DNA of 64,000 nucleotides from PNON01 sp963757065. GTDB taxonomy: Bacteria; Chloroflexota; Anaerolineae; Anaerolineales; Anaerolineaceae. A program made the translations under genes and the position numbers. The notes under the pieces are model-generated. The model ran no database searches, had not been told where the DNA came from, and worked only from the letters and a program-made list of their open reading frames with translations. The stretch covers positions 1 to 64,000 of the forward strand of contig CAVWQC010000008.1 of the NCBI GenBank assembly GCA_963757065.1. Reading direction: 5' to 3'. This document shows, piece after piece, positions 29,169 to 38,321 of this stretch (within the stretch, counting starts at the first letter, position 1; every line of letters begins with the position of its first letter).

Positions 29169-29209
29169 TAAATCCTCCCCCGGCAGATTTCCAAAGAGGG
29201 GAGGATTTA
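29169..29209 (+). terminator. Terminator of trpB
   Basis: A 12-bp perfect stem (29169-29180 with 29198-29209), 17-base loop, then a pyrimidine-rich tract, 21 bases after the trpB stop. Confidence 0.75.
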
Positions 29210-29238
29210 CTCTTTATTTGAAGTGCATAATTTGAATT

Positions 29239-29266
29239 ATAGGTTAATGAATAACCTATGTATAAT
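29239..29266 (+). promoter_or_regulatory. Palindrome and -10 box before the E1/E2 operon
   Basis: An 8-bp inverted repeat (ATAGGTTA / TAACCTAT, 5-base spacer) is followed two bases later by a perfect TATAAT (29261-29266). The palindrome sits where an operator could block RNA polymerase. No good -35 box is visible, which would suit a controlled promoter. Confidence 0.45.
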
Positions 29267-29350
29267 CATGATATAAGATGATGTTGAATACTCAATGTTT
29301 CAGGGTGTTACAATTTCTCAAGAAATTATCACTAAATTGAAGGATGTAAT

Positions 29351-30319
29351 GTGGAAAAACAAGAATACATAAAACTTTACCACGAGATGGTGGTTATCCG
29401 CCGGCTCGAAGAAAAAGCGGCTGAACTCTACCAACAGGGAAAAATTGGCGGTTTTTTACATCTTTACATAGGTCAGGAAGCAGTCAGTACGGGAATCATC
29501 TCTGCCAGAATCGCGGCAGACCGTGTTATTACAGCGTATAGGGATCATGGTATTGCCATTAACTGCGGTCTATCTGCAAACGAGGTTATGGCTGAACTTT
29601 TAGGTAAAGAAACCGGTTGTTCCAAAGGGCGGGGTGGGTCCATGCATATGGCAGATGTAAGCAAGAATTTTTATGGCGGCCATGCCATTGTAGGCTCACA
29701 TCTTCCACTCGCTTCAGGTCTGGCATTGGGTGATAAATACCAGAATAACAAAGCTGCCACGATCTGCTTTTTCGGGGACGGCGCTTCGAATATTGGATTT
29801 TTTCATGAAGCACTTAATCTATCCAAAGTCTGGGACCTTCCTGTGCTTTGGGTATGTGAGAATAACCAGTATGGTATGGGCACTTCCGTGGACCGTGCTT
29901 CTGCTGTATCTGATATCAGTCAAAAAGCAAAGGGGTACGGCATACCAGCCTCCCAGGTGGACGGCATGGATGTTCTGGCTGTCCGTAAGGCTGCTGAAAA
30001 AATCCTTCCACAGGTACGGGACGGAAATGGACCATATTTCCTGGAAGTGTTAACTTACAGATTCCGTGGTCACTCAATGGGTGATCCTGAACGTTATCGA
30101 CACCAGGACGAAGTTCATTGCTGGCAGGAAAACGACCCCATTGGTATTTACCAAAAATTCCTTGAAAAGAATAATCTGGTTTCGATAGAAGACCTTGCGG
30201 CACAGAATAAACTGGCATTCACCGAAGTGGATAAAGCGATCGAATTTGCTGAAGCCAGTCCTTTTCCTGCACAGGAAGACCTTTTTAAAAATATTTATTA
30301 TGAAGAATCGAGGGCTTGA
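29351..30319 (+). CDS. pdhA: 2-oxoacid (pyruvate or acetoin) dehydrogenase E1 alpha subunit
   Basis: Thiamine-diphosphate-dependent alpha chain that decarboxylates the 2-oxoacid. The ThDP motif GDGASNIGFFHEALNLS (about residue 141), ending in the ENNQYGMGT segment, and the regulatory-loop region RYRHQDEV are clear. The 322-residue length fits the PdhA/AcoA family. A GTG start at 29351 follows AGGATG. It lies 3 bases before the beta subunit. Pyruvate versus acetoin specificity cannot be settled from sequence. Confidence 0.92.
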   Translation: MEKQEYIKLYHEMVVIRRLEEKAAELYQQGKIGGFLHLYIGQEAVSTGIISARIAADRVITAYRDHGIAINCGLSANEVMAELLGKETGCSKGRGGSMHMADVSKNFYGGHAIVGSHLPLASGLALGDKYQNNKAATICFFGDGASNIGFFHEALNLSKVWDLPVLWVCENNQYGMGTSVDRASAVSDISQKAKGYGIPASQVDGMDVLAVRKAAEKILPQVRDGNGPYFLEVLTYRFRGHSMGDPERYRHQDEVHCWQENDPIGIYQKFLEKNNLVSIEDLAAQNKLAFTEVDKAIEFAEASPFPAQEDLFKNIYYEESRA

Positions 30320-30322
30320 GAT

Positions 30323-31294
30323 ATGGCCAGGATAACCATGCGTGAAGCAATCTCACAAGCCTTATGGGAAGAGATGGAACGTGATCCAAAAGTTTTTATC
30401 ATGGGGGAAGAAGTGGGGGTTTGGGGTGGTACCTATGCGGTTACCAAAGGATTCTACGATCACTTTGGTGCTGATCGGGTAAAAGACACACCAATTTCAG
30501 AAAGTGCCATCATTGGGGGAGCAATAGGAGCAGCATTGACTGGTTTACGCCCGGTGGCAGAGTTGATGACAATCAATTTCGCCTTTGCTGCAATGGACCA
30601 TATTGTAAATGAAGCTGCCAAGCTTCATTATATGTTCGGCGGACAAATGGTCCTTCCAATGGTGATCCGCACTGTAAGCGGCGGCGGCAGGCAGCTTGGG
30701 GCTACTCATTCACAAACCCCTGATGCAATTTTCGCGCACTTTCCCGGCCTCACGGTAGTCGCTCCCGGCACGCCGGCTGATGCCAAAGGATTACTGAAAT
30801 CAGCCATCAGGTCCAATGACCCCATCCTCTTCATCGAGCATGCCACTCTTTATCAAACAAAAGGTGAAGTTCCCGATGGAGATTACACAGTTCCCATCGG
30901 CAAGTCGAAAGTACAGCGTGAGGGGAAGGATGTTACCATCATCACATACAGCAAGATGCTGGAAATATCCCTAAAAGCAGCTGATGAGCTGGCCAAGGAA
31001 GGGATCGAAGCTGAGGTGGTGGATCTGCGAAGCCTGCGTCCTTTGGATATGGAACCCGTTATTGAATCATTCAAGAAAACTAACCGTGCGGTTGTAGCTG
31101 AAGAAGGTTGGAAGTCCTACGGTGTTGGGGCAGAAGTTGCGGCACGGATCTATGAGCAAGCCTTTGATTATATTGACGCTCCGATAAAGAGAGTTGCACA
31201 GGCAGAGGTACCACTTCCTTACAGCAAGGCATTGGAACAATCTGCTTTACCACAAGTTGCGGATGTCGTTCGGGCAGTTAAGGAGGTGTTGTAA
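30323..31294 (+). CDS. pdhB: 2-oxoacid dehydrogenase E1 beta subunit
   Basis: Transketolase-like beta chain that completes the E1 heterotetramer. Visible features: MREAISQALWEEMERDP at the start, MGEEVGVWGGTYAVTKGF, DTPISESAIIGGAIGAAL and the C-terminal domain VVDLRSLRPLD. 323 residues, normal for PdhB/AcoB. Its stop codon overlaps the E2 start by one base (TAATG), so translation is coupled. Confidence 0.93.
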   Translation: MARITMREAISQALWEEMERDPKVFIMGEEVGVWGGTYAVTKGFYDHFGADRVKDTPISESAIIGGAIGAALTGLRPVAELMTINFAFAAMDHIVNEAAKLHYMFGGQMVLPMVIRTVSGGGRQLGATHSQTPDAIFAHFPGLTVVAPGTPADAKGLLKSAIRSNDPILFIEHATLYQTKGEVPDGDYTVPIGKSKVQREGKDVTIITYSKMLEISLKAADELAKEGIEAEVVDLRSLRPLDMEPVIESFKKTNRAVVAEEGWKSYGVGAEVAARIYEQAFDYIDAPIKRVAQAEVPLPYSKALEQSALPQVADVVRAVKEVL

Positions 31295-32573
31295 TGGCTG
31301 ACACAGTATCCATGCCTAAACTTGGTTTTGATATGGCTGAGGGTAACCTTGTGCGCTGGTTGAAAAAGGTAAATGACCCGGTTGAAAAAGGCCAGATCCT
31401 GGCGGAGATTGAGACTGATAAAGCGACAGTTGAGGTTGAGTCACCTTATAGTGGGGTCGTTTTGCAATTGGTTGTGGAGGAAGGCACCAGCGTTCCAATT
31501 GGTCGAACCAATTGCAATAATCGGTGCAGCTGGTGAAAAAGTGGAGAGTTCTACAAAAATAAAAGCCAAAGTAGCTGATGAAATTCCAGAAGTAAAAGCC
31601 AAAGTAGCTGAAGAAACTGCAGAAATAAAAGTCGAAAAAAAGTCAGTGGCTCCTTTACCAACCATAAATGCTTCTTCATCAGGAACCGTCGCAGCTTCCC
31701 CACTTGCGCGCCATTTAGCCAAAGAACAGAACATCGATCTTTCTAATGTGATCGGTACCGGACCTTCCGGGAGGATCGTTCGGAAAGATGTAGAGCTCGC
31801 AATAAAATCAACATCCACAAGCTGGGAGTAATAATAATAGTTCAACATTGTCTATCAAAAAAATTTCCCGTCCAGAATCGATACCGGAGGATAAGCGGAT
31901 TCCGATAAGCAAACTTCGTTCTGCTATTGGAAGGCGAATGCTGGATTCAAAACAAACCGTACCGCATTTTTATTTGACCTCAGATATTGATGTCGAGAGG
32001 ATGCTTGATCTTCGCAGCCAGCTGAATTCTTTATTACCAGATGAACAGAAGATTTCTGTGAATGATTTCATCATCAAGGCAGTTGGTCTGTCTCTTCGCC
32101 AGTACCCCAATTTGAATTCTTCCATATCCGGTAATGAGATCATCCAACATGGGCATATTCATATTGGTGTAGCTGTATCTGTGGATGGCGGTTTGTTGAC
32201 AATCGTGGTCAGGGATGCTGACACAAAAGATCTGCGAGAGATCAATACTGAAGTAAAAGAAATGGCCAACCGTGTAAGAAGCGGCAAGGTAAAAACTGAG
32301 GATATTGAAGGGTCAACCTTCTCAATTTCCAATCTGGGAATGTTTGATGTTGAAAACTTTGCTGCAATTATCAACCCGCCAGAATCCGCCATCCTGGCAG
32401 TGGCTTCAGCCCGTGATGTAGTTGTTATTAAGAATGGGGTTGTTTCTCCAGGAAAAAGGATGAAAATAACCATCTCAGCTGATCACCGGGTAACTGATGG
32501 TGTGGAAGCTGCAAAATTTATGCAAGCTATCAAACAGGTGATCGAAACACCGGTCCAAATGTTAGTCAGCTAA
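31294..32573 (+). CDS. pdhC: Dihydrolipoyl acyltransferase E2, two frameshifts
   Basis: Core acyltransferase of the same complex. Order of domains: lipoyl domain with the lipoylated Lys in ETDKATVEVES (about residue 43), an Ala/Glu/Lys-rich linker with a repeated KAKVADE/KAKVAEE pattern, the E1/E3-binding domain (SPLARHLAKEQNIDLSNVIG) and the catalytic domain ending with DHRVTDG (active-site His). One extra base near 31501-31504 and another near 31819-31820 break the frame; sequence on either side joins without loss. No E3 (lipoamide dehydrogenase) gene follows in the window. Confidence 0.88.
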
Positions 32574-32577
32574 AAAT

Positions 32578-34998
32578 TTATTGAACCCGGCAGTAGAACA
32601 TGCGGTAGATGTTGTAAAGTTCAACAATACTGCGAATATATTGCCGGGTTTCTTTATACCGGACAATTTCCAGGAACAGATCCGGATCACCCGTTGAGAG
32701 GTCACGCCATATTTGCGCGTTGCCCGGTCCGGCGTTGTATCCGGCCAGCGCTGCGTACATATCCCCACTTAGAAAATCAATCTGCTGCCGCAGGTAATGG
32801 CTGCCCAAACGAATATTTACATATGGGCGATAAATATCATCGTCAGAATATACTTCCGGCCAACCCATATTTGCAGATGTTTGACGCGCAGTATCCGGTA
32901 TGATCTGCATCAATCCTTTAGCACCTGCAGAAGATTGAATGAATCCTTCAAAGAGACTTTCCTGACGGATCAGGCTCAATAGCATGAGAGGATCCAAATC
33001 TTCTTCCTGAGCAGACTGCATCACCATCTCACGATAATATGCCCCGAAGCGGACATGGTTGAAATAGAGGGGAGCATTGAATGTGGATGTATCATCTAAT
33101 CCACCAAGGGTAAGCACCTGCCTGGCGGAAAAGACGGCAGACCGATAAAGACCGATGTCCAGGAAAAATTTGGTTAGCCGGAAAGTGTCAACAACATCCA
33201 ACTCTCTTGAGAGACGCAACTCTTCAAACTCTGACCGGCCTTCTTCATACAATCCCAGCCGCCAGTACTCATTTCCACGAATGAAGCGAGGATCTTGTGT
33301 CAGGTTATTCAAATTTTCCAGATCCACATCTTCTGCCAGATTGAACGTTTTACGCACCCATGCGATGGCTTCTGTTCGCTCTGATTCGAGATCGACAGCC
33401 AGGTCGAACACAGGACAGGCAGTGAAAGGTGCCCGATTGATAAGCAGATCACGGGCGCGCTCGCTGTAATAGCCGGTCGGATCTTTTTGAACTGCCTGCT
33501 GCCAGGATGTTTGGGCAGAGACAGGGTCATTCATAACCAGTTGTGTCTTCCCCAGCCAAAGGTATGCAGAAGAGGAATCCAGTGGAGTGGAAGCCAGCAG
33601 CACCGCTCGTTGAAAGGAGGCAAGGGCGGCTTCATAATTCTGTTGACGAATGTGGGTGATACCAGAAAGGTATATCCCGGAATATGACTGCTCTGCAGAT
33701 GGATATTCAGTTGCCAGACGTTCCCAGGTTGTAGCAGCCAGATCAAGGAGATTGGCGCGCTCATAGATCCGTCCGGCTTCAAAGAGAAAACCCGGTGATA
33801 GCGGATCCTGCGACTCCCTGGAAACGAAATCCAATAGGGTTAGGGCAGCTTCTTCATATCTATCCTGGTATAACCATTGGGTGTATGCCTTTTCATCAAA
33901 GGCAGTGGACCAGAAACGGTCACCAGGATGATCATCTATCAATTTGCTCCACTCAACCTGGGCGTTTGGGTAATCCTGCAAAGCTGTGTATGCCAGTGCT
34001 TTGTAATAATGGCTGGTACCATCATGGATACTGAATTCAGCTTCGTATTCATCCAGAGCTTTTATTGAGACTTCATATTGCCCGGCAAAGTAATCCACAA
34101 TGCCGCGATTGAGGTTATTGACGATTTCTCCTGCATTCACCAGGGCTGCCAAAGCTGAATACGAATCAAAAGAACGCGGATAATTGTTCACATTATTCTG
34201 AAAATGTTCGTAAGCTGTGACTGTCTCACCCTTGTTAAGGTAGATCTGTCCGATCAGGAACTCTGCCTGGGCTTTGACATATTCATTGGATGTGGAGTTT
34301 TGGATGAAGATATAACGTTGAATAGCTGTATCGACATCACCCAAACTTACCAGATTGCTGCTAATTTTCAGATCAAGCGTGGTGGTGGGAGAGACGGGGC
34401 TGCTTCCAATGGCAGCCTCATAGGCTGTATTCGCTTCTGCAAATTGGCCATTGGTAGTTAAGACATCTCCCTTCTTTTCAAGAAAGTAACTGTCCAATAT
34501 CCCGGGTTTTAGGTCCAAATATGACTGGTATGCTGCTGCTGATTCGGCAGGACGTTGTAGAAACGTATATATTTCAGCCAGGTACACATAAGCCATCGAA
34601 ATTGAATCCGGAGAGGTGTAGTTCTCTGTGACCTGACGCAGGGTTTCCAGAGCCTTCTGTACTTGCTTCTGTTGGTAGTAAATTCGACCAATTTTCGTTA
34701 ATGCTGCAGCCTTTATGTCGGGATCGCTGGTAATATCAAAAGCCAGTTGATAGGCCTCAAGCGCCGAATCAAAATCACCATCTTTGTATGCCTGATCACC
34801 TGATAGAATGCGGACAGCAGGAAGGGGGGTAGGAGTAGCTGTTGGAAGAGGTGTATTTGTTGGGGTTAATGTTGCTGTGGGTGTTGCACTGGGAAGCGGT
34901 GTTTTCGTCGCAAATAATGACCCCGGAATATTATAACTACATGCGGTGATTAGTAGGACACAGGGAAGAAAAAATATCACACTGAGTTTATGTCTCAT
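32578..34998 (-). CDS. TPR-containing lytic transglycosylase lipoprotein
   Basis: An 806-residue cell-wall enzyme. Signal peptide and lipobox LLITAC (Cys about 20), Thr/Pro linker, a long superhelix of tetratricopeptide-like repeats (residues about 65-600), then a C-terminal SLT domain. The catalytic Glu lies in IRQESLFEG; AGAKGLMQIIPDTA and AALAGYNAGPGNAQ are the other family motifs. It cleaves peptidoglycan glycan strands, forming anhydromuramic ends. Family architecture resembles Slt70 with the repeat region as a scaffold. It is divergent from lacI. Confidence 0.92.
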   Translation of the reverse strand: MRHKLSVIFFLPCVLLITACSYNIPGSLFATKTPLPSATPTATLTPTNTPLPTATPTPLPAVRILSGDQAYKDGDFDSALEAYQLAFDITSDPDIKAAALTKIGRIYYQQKQVQKALETLRQVTENYTSPDSISMAYVYLAEIYTFLQRPAESAAAYQSYLDLKPGILDSYFLEKKGDVLTTNGQFAEANTAYEAAIGSSPVSPTTTLDLKISSNLVSLGDVDTAIQRYIFIQNSTSNEYVKAQAEFLIGQIYLNKGETVTAYEHFQNNVNNYPRSFDSYSALAALVNAGEIVNNLNRGIVDYFAGQYEVSIKALDEYEAEFSIHDGTSHYYKALAYTALQDYPNAQVEWSKLIDDHPGDRFWSTAFDEKAYTQWLYQDRYEEAALTLLDFVSRESQDPLSPGFLFEAGRIYERANLLDLAATTWERLATEYPSAEQSYSGIYLSGITHIRQQNYEAALASFQRAVLLASTPLDSSSAYLWLGKTQLVMNDPVSAQTSWQQAVQKDPTGYYSERARDLLINRAPFTACPVFDLAVDLESERTEAIAWVRKTFNLAEDVDLENLNNLTQDPRFIRGNEYWRLGLYEEGRSEFEELRLSRELDVVDTFRLTKFFLDIGLYRSAVFSARQVLTLGGLDDTSTFNAPLYFNHVRFGAYYREMVMQSAQEEDLDPLMLLSLIRQESLFEGFIQSSAGAKGLMQIIPDTARQTSANMGWPEVYSDDDIYRPYVNIRLGSHYLRQQIDFLSGDMYAALAGYNAGPGNAQIWRDLSTGDPDLFLEIVRYKETRQYIRSIVELYNIYRMFYCRVQ

Positions 34999-35099
34999 AA
35001 AAGTTTTATACTGGATTGTTGAGGTTGTGTCAATGCAAATGCCTATTATCTATTCATAGATGTGCTGTGAAATTCCCCAAAAACTTTTTAAAAAAGGTA

Positions 35100-35156
35100 T
35101 TGACTCTCGATATTGAAAGTGCTAATATGGAAACGAAAACGTTTGCGCAATCGTTT
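35100..35156 (+). promoter_or_regulatory. Promoter and LacI-type operator of the lacI-rbsK operon
   Basis: TTGACT (35100-35105) and TAATAT (35123-35128) are spaced by 17 bases. Right after them lies ACGAAAACGTTTGCGC, with central palindrome AAACGTTT (35137-35144) and outer arms AAACG (35131) and CGTTT (35152-35156). This is the classic LacI/PurR-type operator style and it covers the expected start of transcription, so the adjacent LacI protein probably represses its own operon. Confidence 0.8.
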
Positions 35157-35185
35157 ACCTAATTTCCAGGTTCAGAGAAAAATAC

Positions 35186-36184
35186 ATGGCCAATATTCGC
35201 GGTGTTGCAGAAAAGGCAGGAGTTTCGGTTACCACTGTCTCCCATGTGGTAAATAAGACCCGTTTTGTTGCTCCGGAGACTGAGTTAAGAGTTCGCCAGG
35301 CTATGCAGGACTTGAATTACCGGCCCAACATTCTTGCCAGGTCGCTACGGAGGGGCGAAACCAAGACAATTGGATTGATCCTTCCTGACTTTGCCAATCC
35401 TTTTTTCGCAGAAAGCGCTCGTTACCTGGAAGAGGCTGCTTTTCAACAGTCATATTCCCTGATTTTATGCAACACAAATGGTGATCTGGAAAAAGAACGC
35501 CGATACACAGATGTCCTTCTCAATAAACAGGTGGATGGCATTATTTTTATGGCTGCAGGAGATGATAAGCAATCTCTTTTGGAGCTGGTCAATCGTCAAT
35601 TTCCAGTAGTGGTGGTAGACCGAATTCTGGATCATTTGGAAGTGGATGCTGTGATATCCGACAACCACTTGAGTGGTTATCTCGCTACCCGATATTTATT
35701 AGAATGCGGTCATAAGCGGATAGGTATCATCTGTGGACCATCAAATGTGAATCCCAGTGCACAAAGGGTAACTGGATATAAAAAAGCACTGACCGAGGCA
35801 AATATCAATGCGGATCCCGAATTGGAAGTGATTGGAGATTTTCACCCAGGTTCTGGATATACAGGTACACGACAATTGCTCCAAAAAGCTCACCCGACAG
35901 CTATTTTTGCCTGTAATGATCTAATGGCCATCGGGGCATTAAGGGCTATCCGTGAAGCAGGTTTGTCTGTTCCGGAAGATATCTCATTAATCGGTCATGA
36001 CGATATAGAAATTGCCTCTTATATTCAACCTGCCCTAACCACTATAGCTCAACCAATTGAAAGATTAGCTGAAACAGCCATTCAATTCTTGTTGGAACGA
36101 ATTGAAAAGCCCAACATTCCTCCTCGTAGAACAATTCTTCCAAACCGACTGGTCAAGCGTCAATCCGCCAGGAGCATTCCATGA
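35186..36184 (+). CDS. LacI-family transcriptional regulator
   Basis: DNA-binding repressor with the N-terminal helix-turn-helix and hinge (MANIRGVAEKAGVSVTTVSH, then LNYRPNILARSLRRG) and a periplasmic-binding-like effector domain (IGLILPDFANPFFAE). The C-terminal half has ACNDLMAIGALRAIREAG and VPEDISLIGHDDIEIASY. Position next to rbsK and a nucleoside-type transporter suggests ribose or a nucleoside as effector. It overlaps rbsK by 4 bases (ATGA). An operator is seen 30-55 bases upstream. Confidence 0.93.
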   Translation: MANIRGVAEKAGVSVTTVSHVVNKTRFVAPETELRVRQAMQDLNYRPNILARSLRRGETKTIGLILPDFANPFFAESARYLEEAAFQQSYSLILCNTNGDLEKERRYTDVLLNKQVDGIIFMAAGDDKQSLLELVNRQFPVVVVDRILDHLEVDAVISDNHLSGYLATRYLLECGHKRIGIICGPSNVNPSAQRVTGYKKALTEANINADPELEVIGDFHPGSGYTGTRQLLQKAHPTAIFACNDLMAIGALRAIREAGLSVPEDISLIGHDDIEIASYIQPALTTIAQPIERLAETAIQFLLERIEKPNIPPRRTILPNRLVKRQSARSIP

Positions 36185-37195
36185 GTTCAGAAATACTCGT
36201 GATTGGCAGTTTGAATATGGATCTGGTTGTGCAAACTGTTCGCCTCCCGCAATCTGGCGAAACTCTGGCGGGCAGCGAGTTTCATATGATCCCGGGGGGT
36301 AAAGGTGCCAATCAGGCAGTGGCAGCCAGTCGATCCGGGGCAAATACCCACATGATCGGATGTGTGGGGGATGACACCTTCGGCGCAATAATGTTGGAAT
36401 CGTTAAGAAATGCCAGTGTGGACGTGAATGGAGTATCCAAATTAAATGGCATATCCACAGGCACAGCCACGATCATTGTCGAAGAGGGTGGTGAGAATCG
36501 GATCATAATCGTCCCCGGCGCCAATGGCAGGGTTTCATATGACCTGGTTGAGCAAAAATGGGACCTGATCGCAAGATCTGATATGGTTATATTGCAGCAT
36601 GAAATTCCTTTATCTACAATTCATCGCATCATTAAAAATTGCCAGCAGAAGGATATCCCGGTTCTTCTTAATCCAGCTCCCATGTACCCCATTCCAATGG
36701 ATATTCTGACTGCATTGGATACCCTGGTGGTAAATGAGTCAGAAGCTGCTGCTCTCGCAGGAAATTCGATCGATGGGTTGGATACTGCGAAAGAAGCAGC
36801 CCGAGAAATATATGCAATCAGGTGTAAAAAAAGTGATCATCACACTCGGAGAAAATGGTGCGATTTTGCTGGATAATCAAGGATTTATTTACCATCCTGG
36901 TTATAAAGTCCCTGTTGTTGATACCACGGCTGCAGGTGATACTTTTGTTGGAGGATATGCTGCATCGATAACAGAAGGTAAGTCAACAACCGAAGCATTG
37001 GAATATGCCTGTGCGGCTTCCGCGATATCTGTTACGCGATTGGGAGCACAAACATCGATTCCAGCCAAAGCTGAAGTCGAAATTTTTCTTCAAGCCCATC
37101 GTCAACAAACTGAGATTATTAAAATGAAGGAGGTGGAAAAAGCGATCTTGCCCGTTTTGCCAGGAATTTCAAATAAAAATCAAAGGAGAAAATAA
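36181..37195 (+). CDS. rbsK: Ribokinase, one frameshift
   Basis: PfkB-family sugar kinase that makes ribose-5-phosphate. Diagnostic segments: GSLNMDLVVQT at the start, GGKGANQAVAASRSG, then LVVNESEAA, and near the end the anion-hole/catalytic motif DTTAAGDTFVGGYAA with Asp. One extra base, best placed in the C run at 36800-36802, separates the two halves; after correction the frame reads AAEKYMQSGVKKVIITLGENG. The C-terminal extension after residue 310 is longer than usual. The product links the imported compound to the pentose phosphate pathway. Confidence 0.88.
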
Positions 37196-38260
37196 ATGAA
37201 AAAGCTTTTAGTGTTTGTTTCAATCCTGACCATCTTTACATTTGTGTTTGCAGGTTGTGCGCCAAAACCTGCCGTTCCTGCAGCTCCTGCCGCACCAGCA
37301 GAACCTGCTGCTCCAGTTACTGATACCACCAAAGTTGTCTATCTCATTAATGGCGCATTGGGTGACAATGCATTCTATGATTCCGGCCAAAAAGGGATGG
37401 ATACCATAAAAGCAGATTACGGTCTCGAAACACGCACGATCGAAGATGGCTACGATGCCGCGCAATACGAACCGGGTCTCGAAGCCGCTGTCAATTATGC
37501 AGATGTGATCTTTGTCATCTCCTATGGTTATGAGGATTTGCTTAAGGAGTATGCTGACAAAAATCCGAATAAGATTTTCGTCAACCTCGATACAACGGTA
37601 CAAAACAGCAAGAATACCATTACTTCAGTGGATTATATTGAAGAGGAAAGCGCTTACCTGGCTGGTGTTGTTGCCGGCATGATGACGATCGATACCACAA
37701 TCCCCAATATCAATGCCGACAAGATCATTGGCGCAGTTGGTGGCGATGTGGATCCGGTCATTGACGCATTTATGTTCGCTTATGAAAATGGTGCCAAGTC
37801 CGTCGATCCTGCCATCGTGATGGAACGCAAGTACCTGGGTGACTGGGTGGATACCGCCAAAGGAAAACAGGCAACATTGCAACTCTATGATATGGGTGCT
37901 GATATTGTCTTCCAGATCGCAGCCGGCGCTGGTTTGGGTGTACTTCAAGCATCGGAGGAACGCGGCTTGTACTCCATCGGTGTAGACACCAATCAGAACG
38001 CTCTTGCCCCCGGATTTGTGACCTGCTCGGATATCAAGGACATTGGAAAATCCATTATCACCGTTTTCAAGACCATTAAGGACGGAACGTATGTTCCCGG
38101 CCAGGTTATTAATGCTGGTCTCTCATCCGGCAGTATTGATGTGGTCTTTGAAGACAATGGTGGTATCGTACCTCAAACCATCATTGACAAAGTCAACGAC
38201 ATTCGCCAGAAGATCATCAGTGGTGAGATGAAAGTCGAAATTTACGTTCCACAGCAATAA
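37196..38260 (+). CDS. BMP-family ABC substrate-binding lipoprotein
   Basis: Extracytoplasmic binding protein of the BMP/PnrA family, whose characterised members bind purine nucleosides. Signal peptide with lipobox FAGC (Cys about 21), an Ala/Pro linker, then YLINGALGDNAFYDSGQKG, FVISYGYEDLL, ESAYLAGVVAGMM and SIGVDTNQNA. AAAGGAG lies 8 bases before the ATG. It starts right after rbsK and is followed by a hairpin and by the ATPase and two permeases. Ligand is inferred to be a nucleoside or similar ribosylated compound. Confidence 0.9.
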   Translation: MKKLLVFVSILTIFTFVFAGCAPKPAVPAAPAAPAEPAAPVTDTTKVVYLINGALGDNAFYDSGQKGMDTIKADYGLETRTIEDGYDAAQYEPGLEAAVNYADVIFVISYGYEDLLKEYADKNPNKIFVNLDTTVQNSKNTITSVDYIEEESAYLAGVVAGMMTIDTTIPNINADKIIGAVGGDVDPVIDAFMFAYENGAKSVDPAIVMERKYLGDWVDTAKGKQATLQLYDMGADIVFQIAAGAGLGVLQASEERGLYSIGVDTNQNALAPGFVTCSDIKDIGKSIITVFKTIKDGTYVPGQVINAGLSSGSIDVVFEDNGGIVPQTIIDKVNDIRQKIISGEMKVEIYVPQQ

Positions 38261-38271
38261 ATCGGTTTGCC

Positions 38272-38299
38272 TGGGATGCCGGAGAAATCCGGCATCCCA
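38272..38299 (+). promoter_or_regulatory. Intercistronic hairpin between binding protein and ATPase genes
   Basis: A perfect 12-bp stem (TGGGATGCCGGA and its complement) with a GAAA tetraloop and no T run. It probably stabilises the upstream mRNA, favouring the binding protein over the rest of the transporter. Confidence 0.65.
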
Positions 38300-38321
38300 C
38301 TCTGATGAAAGGCGGGTATCG

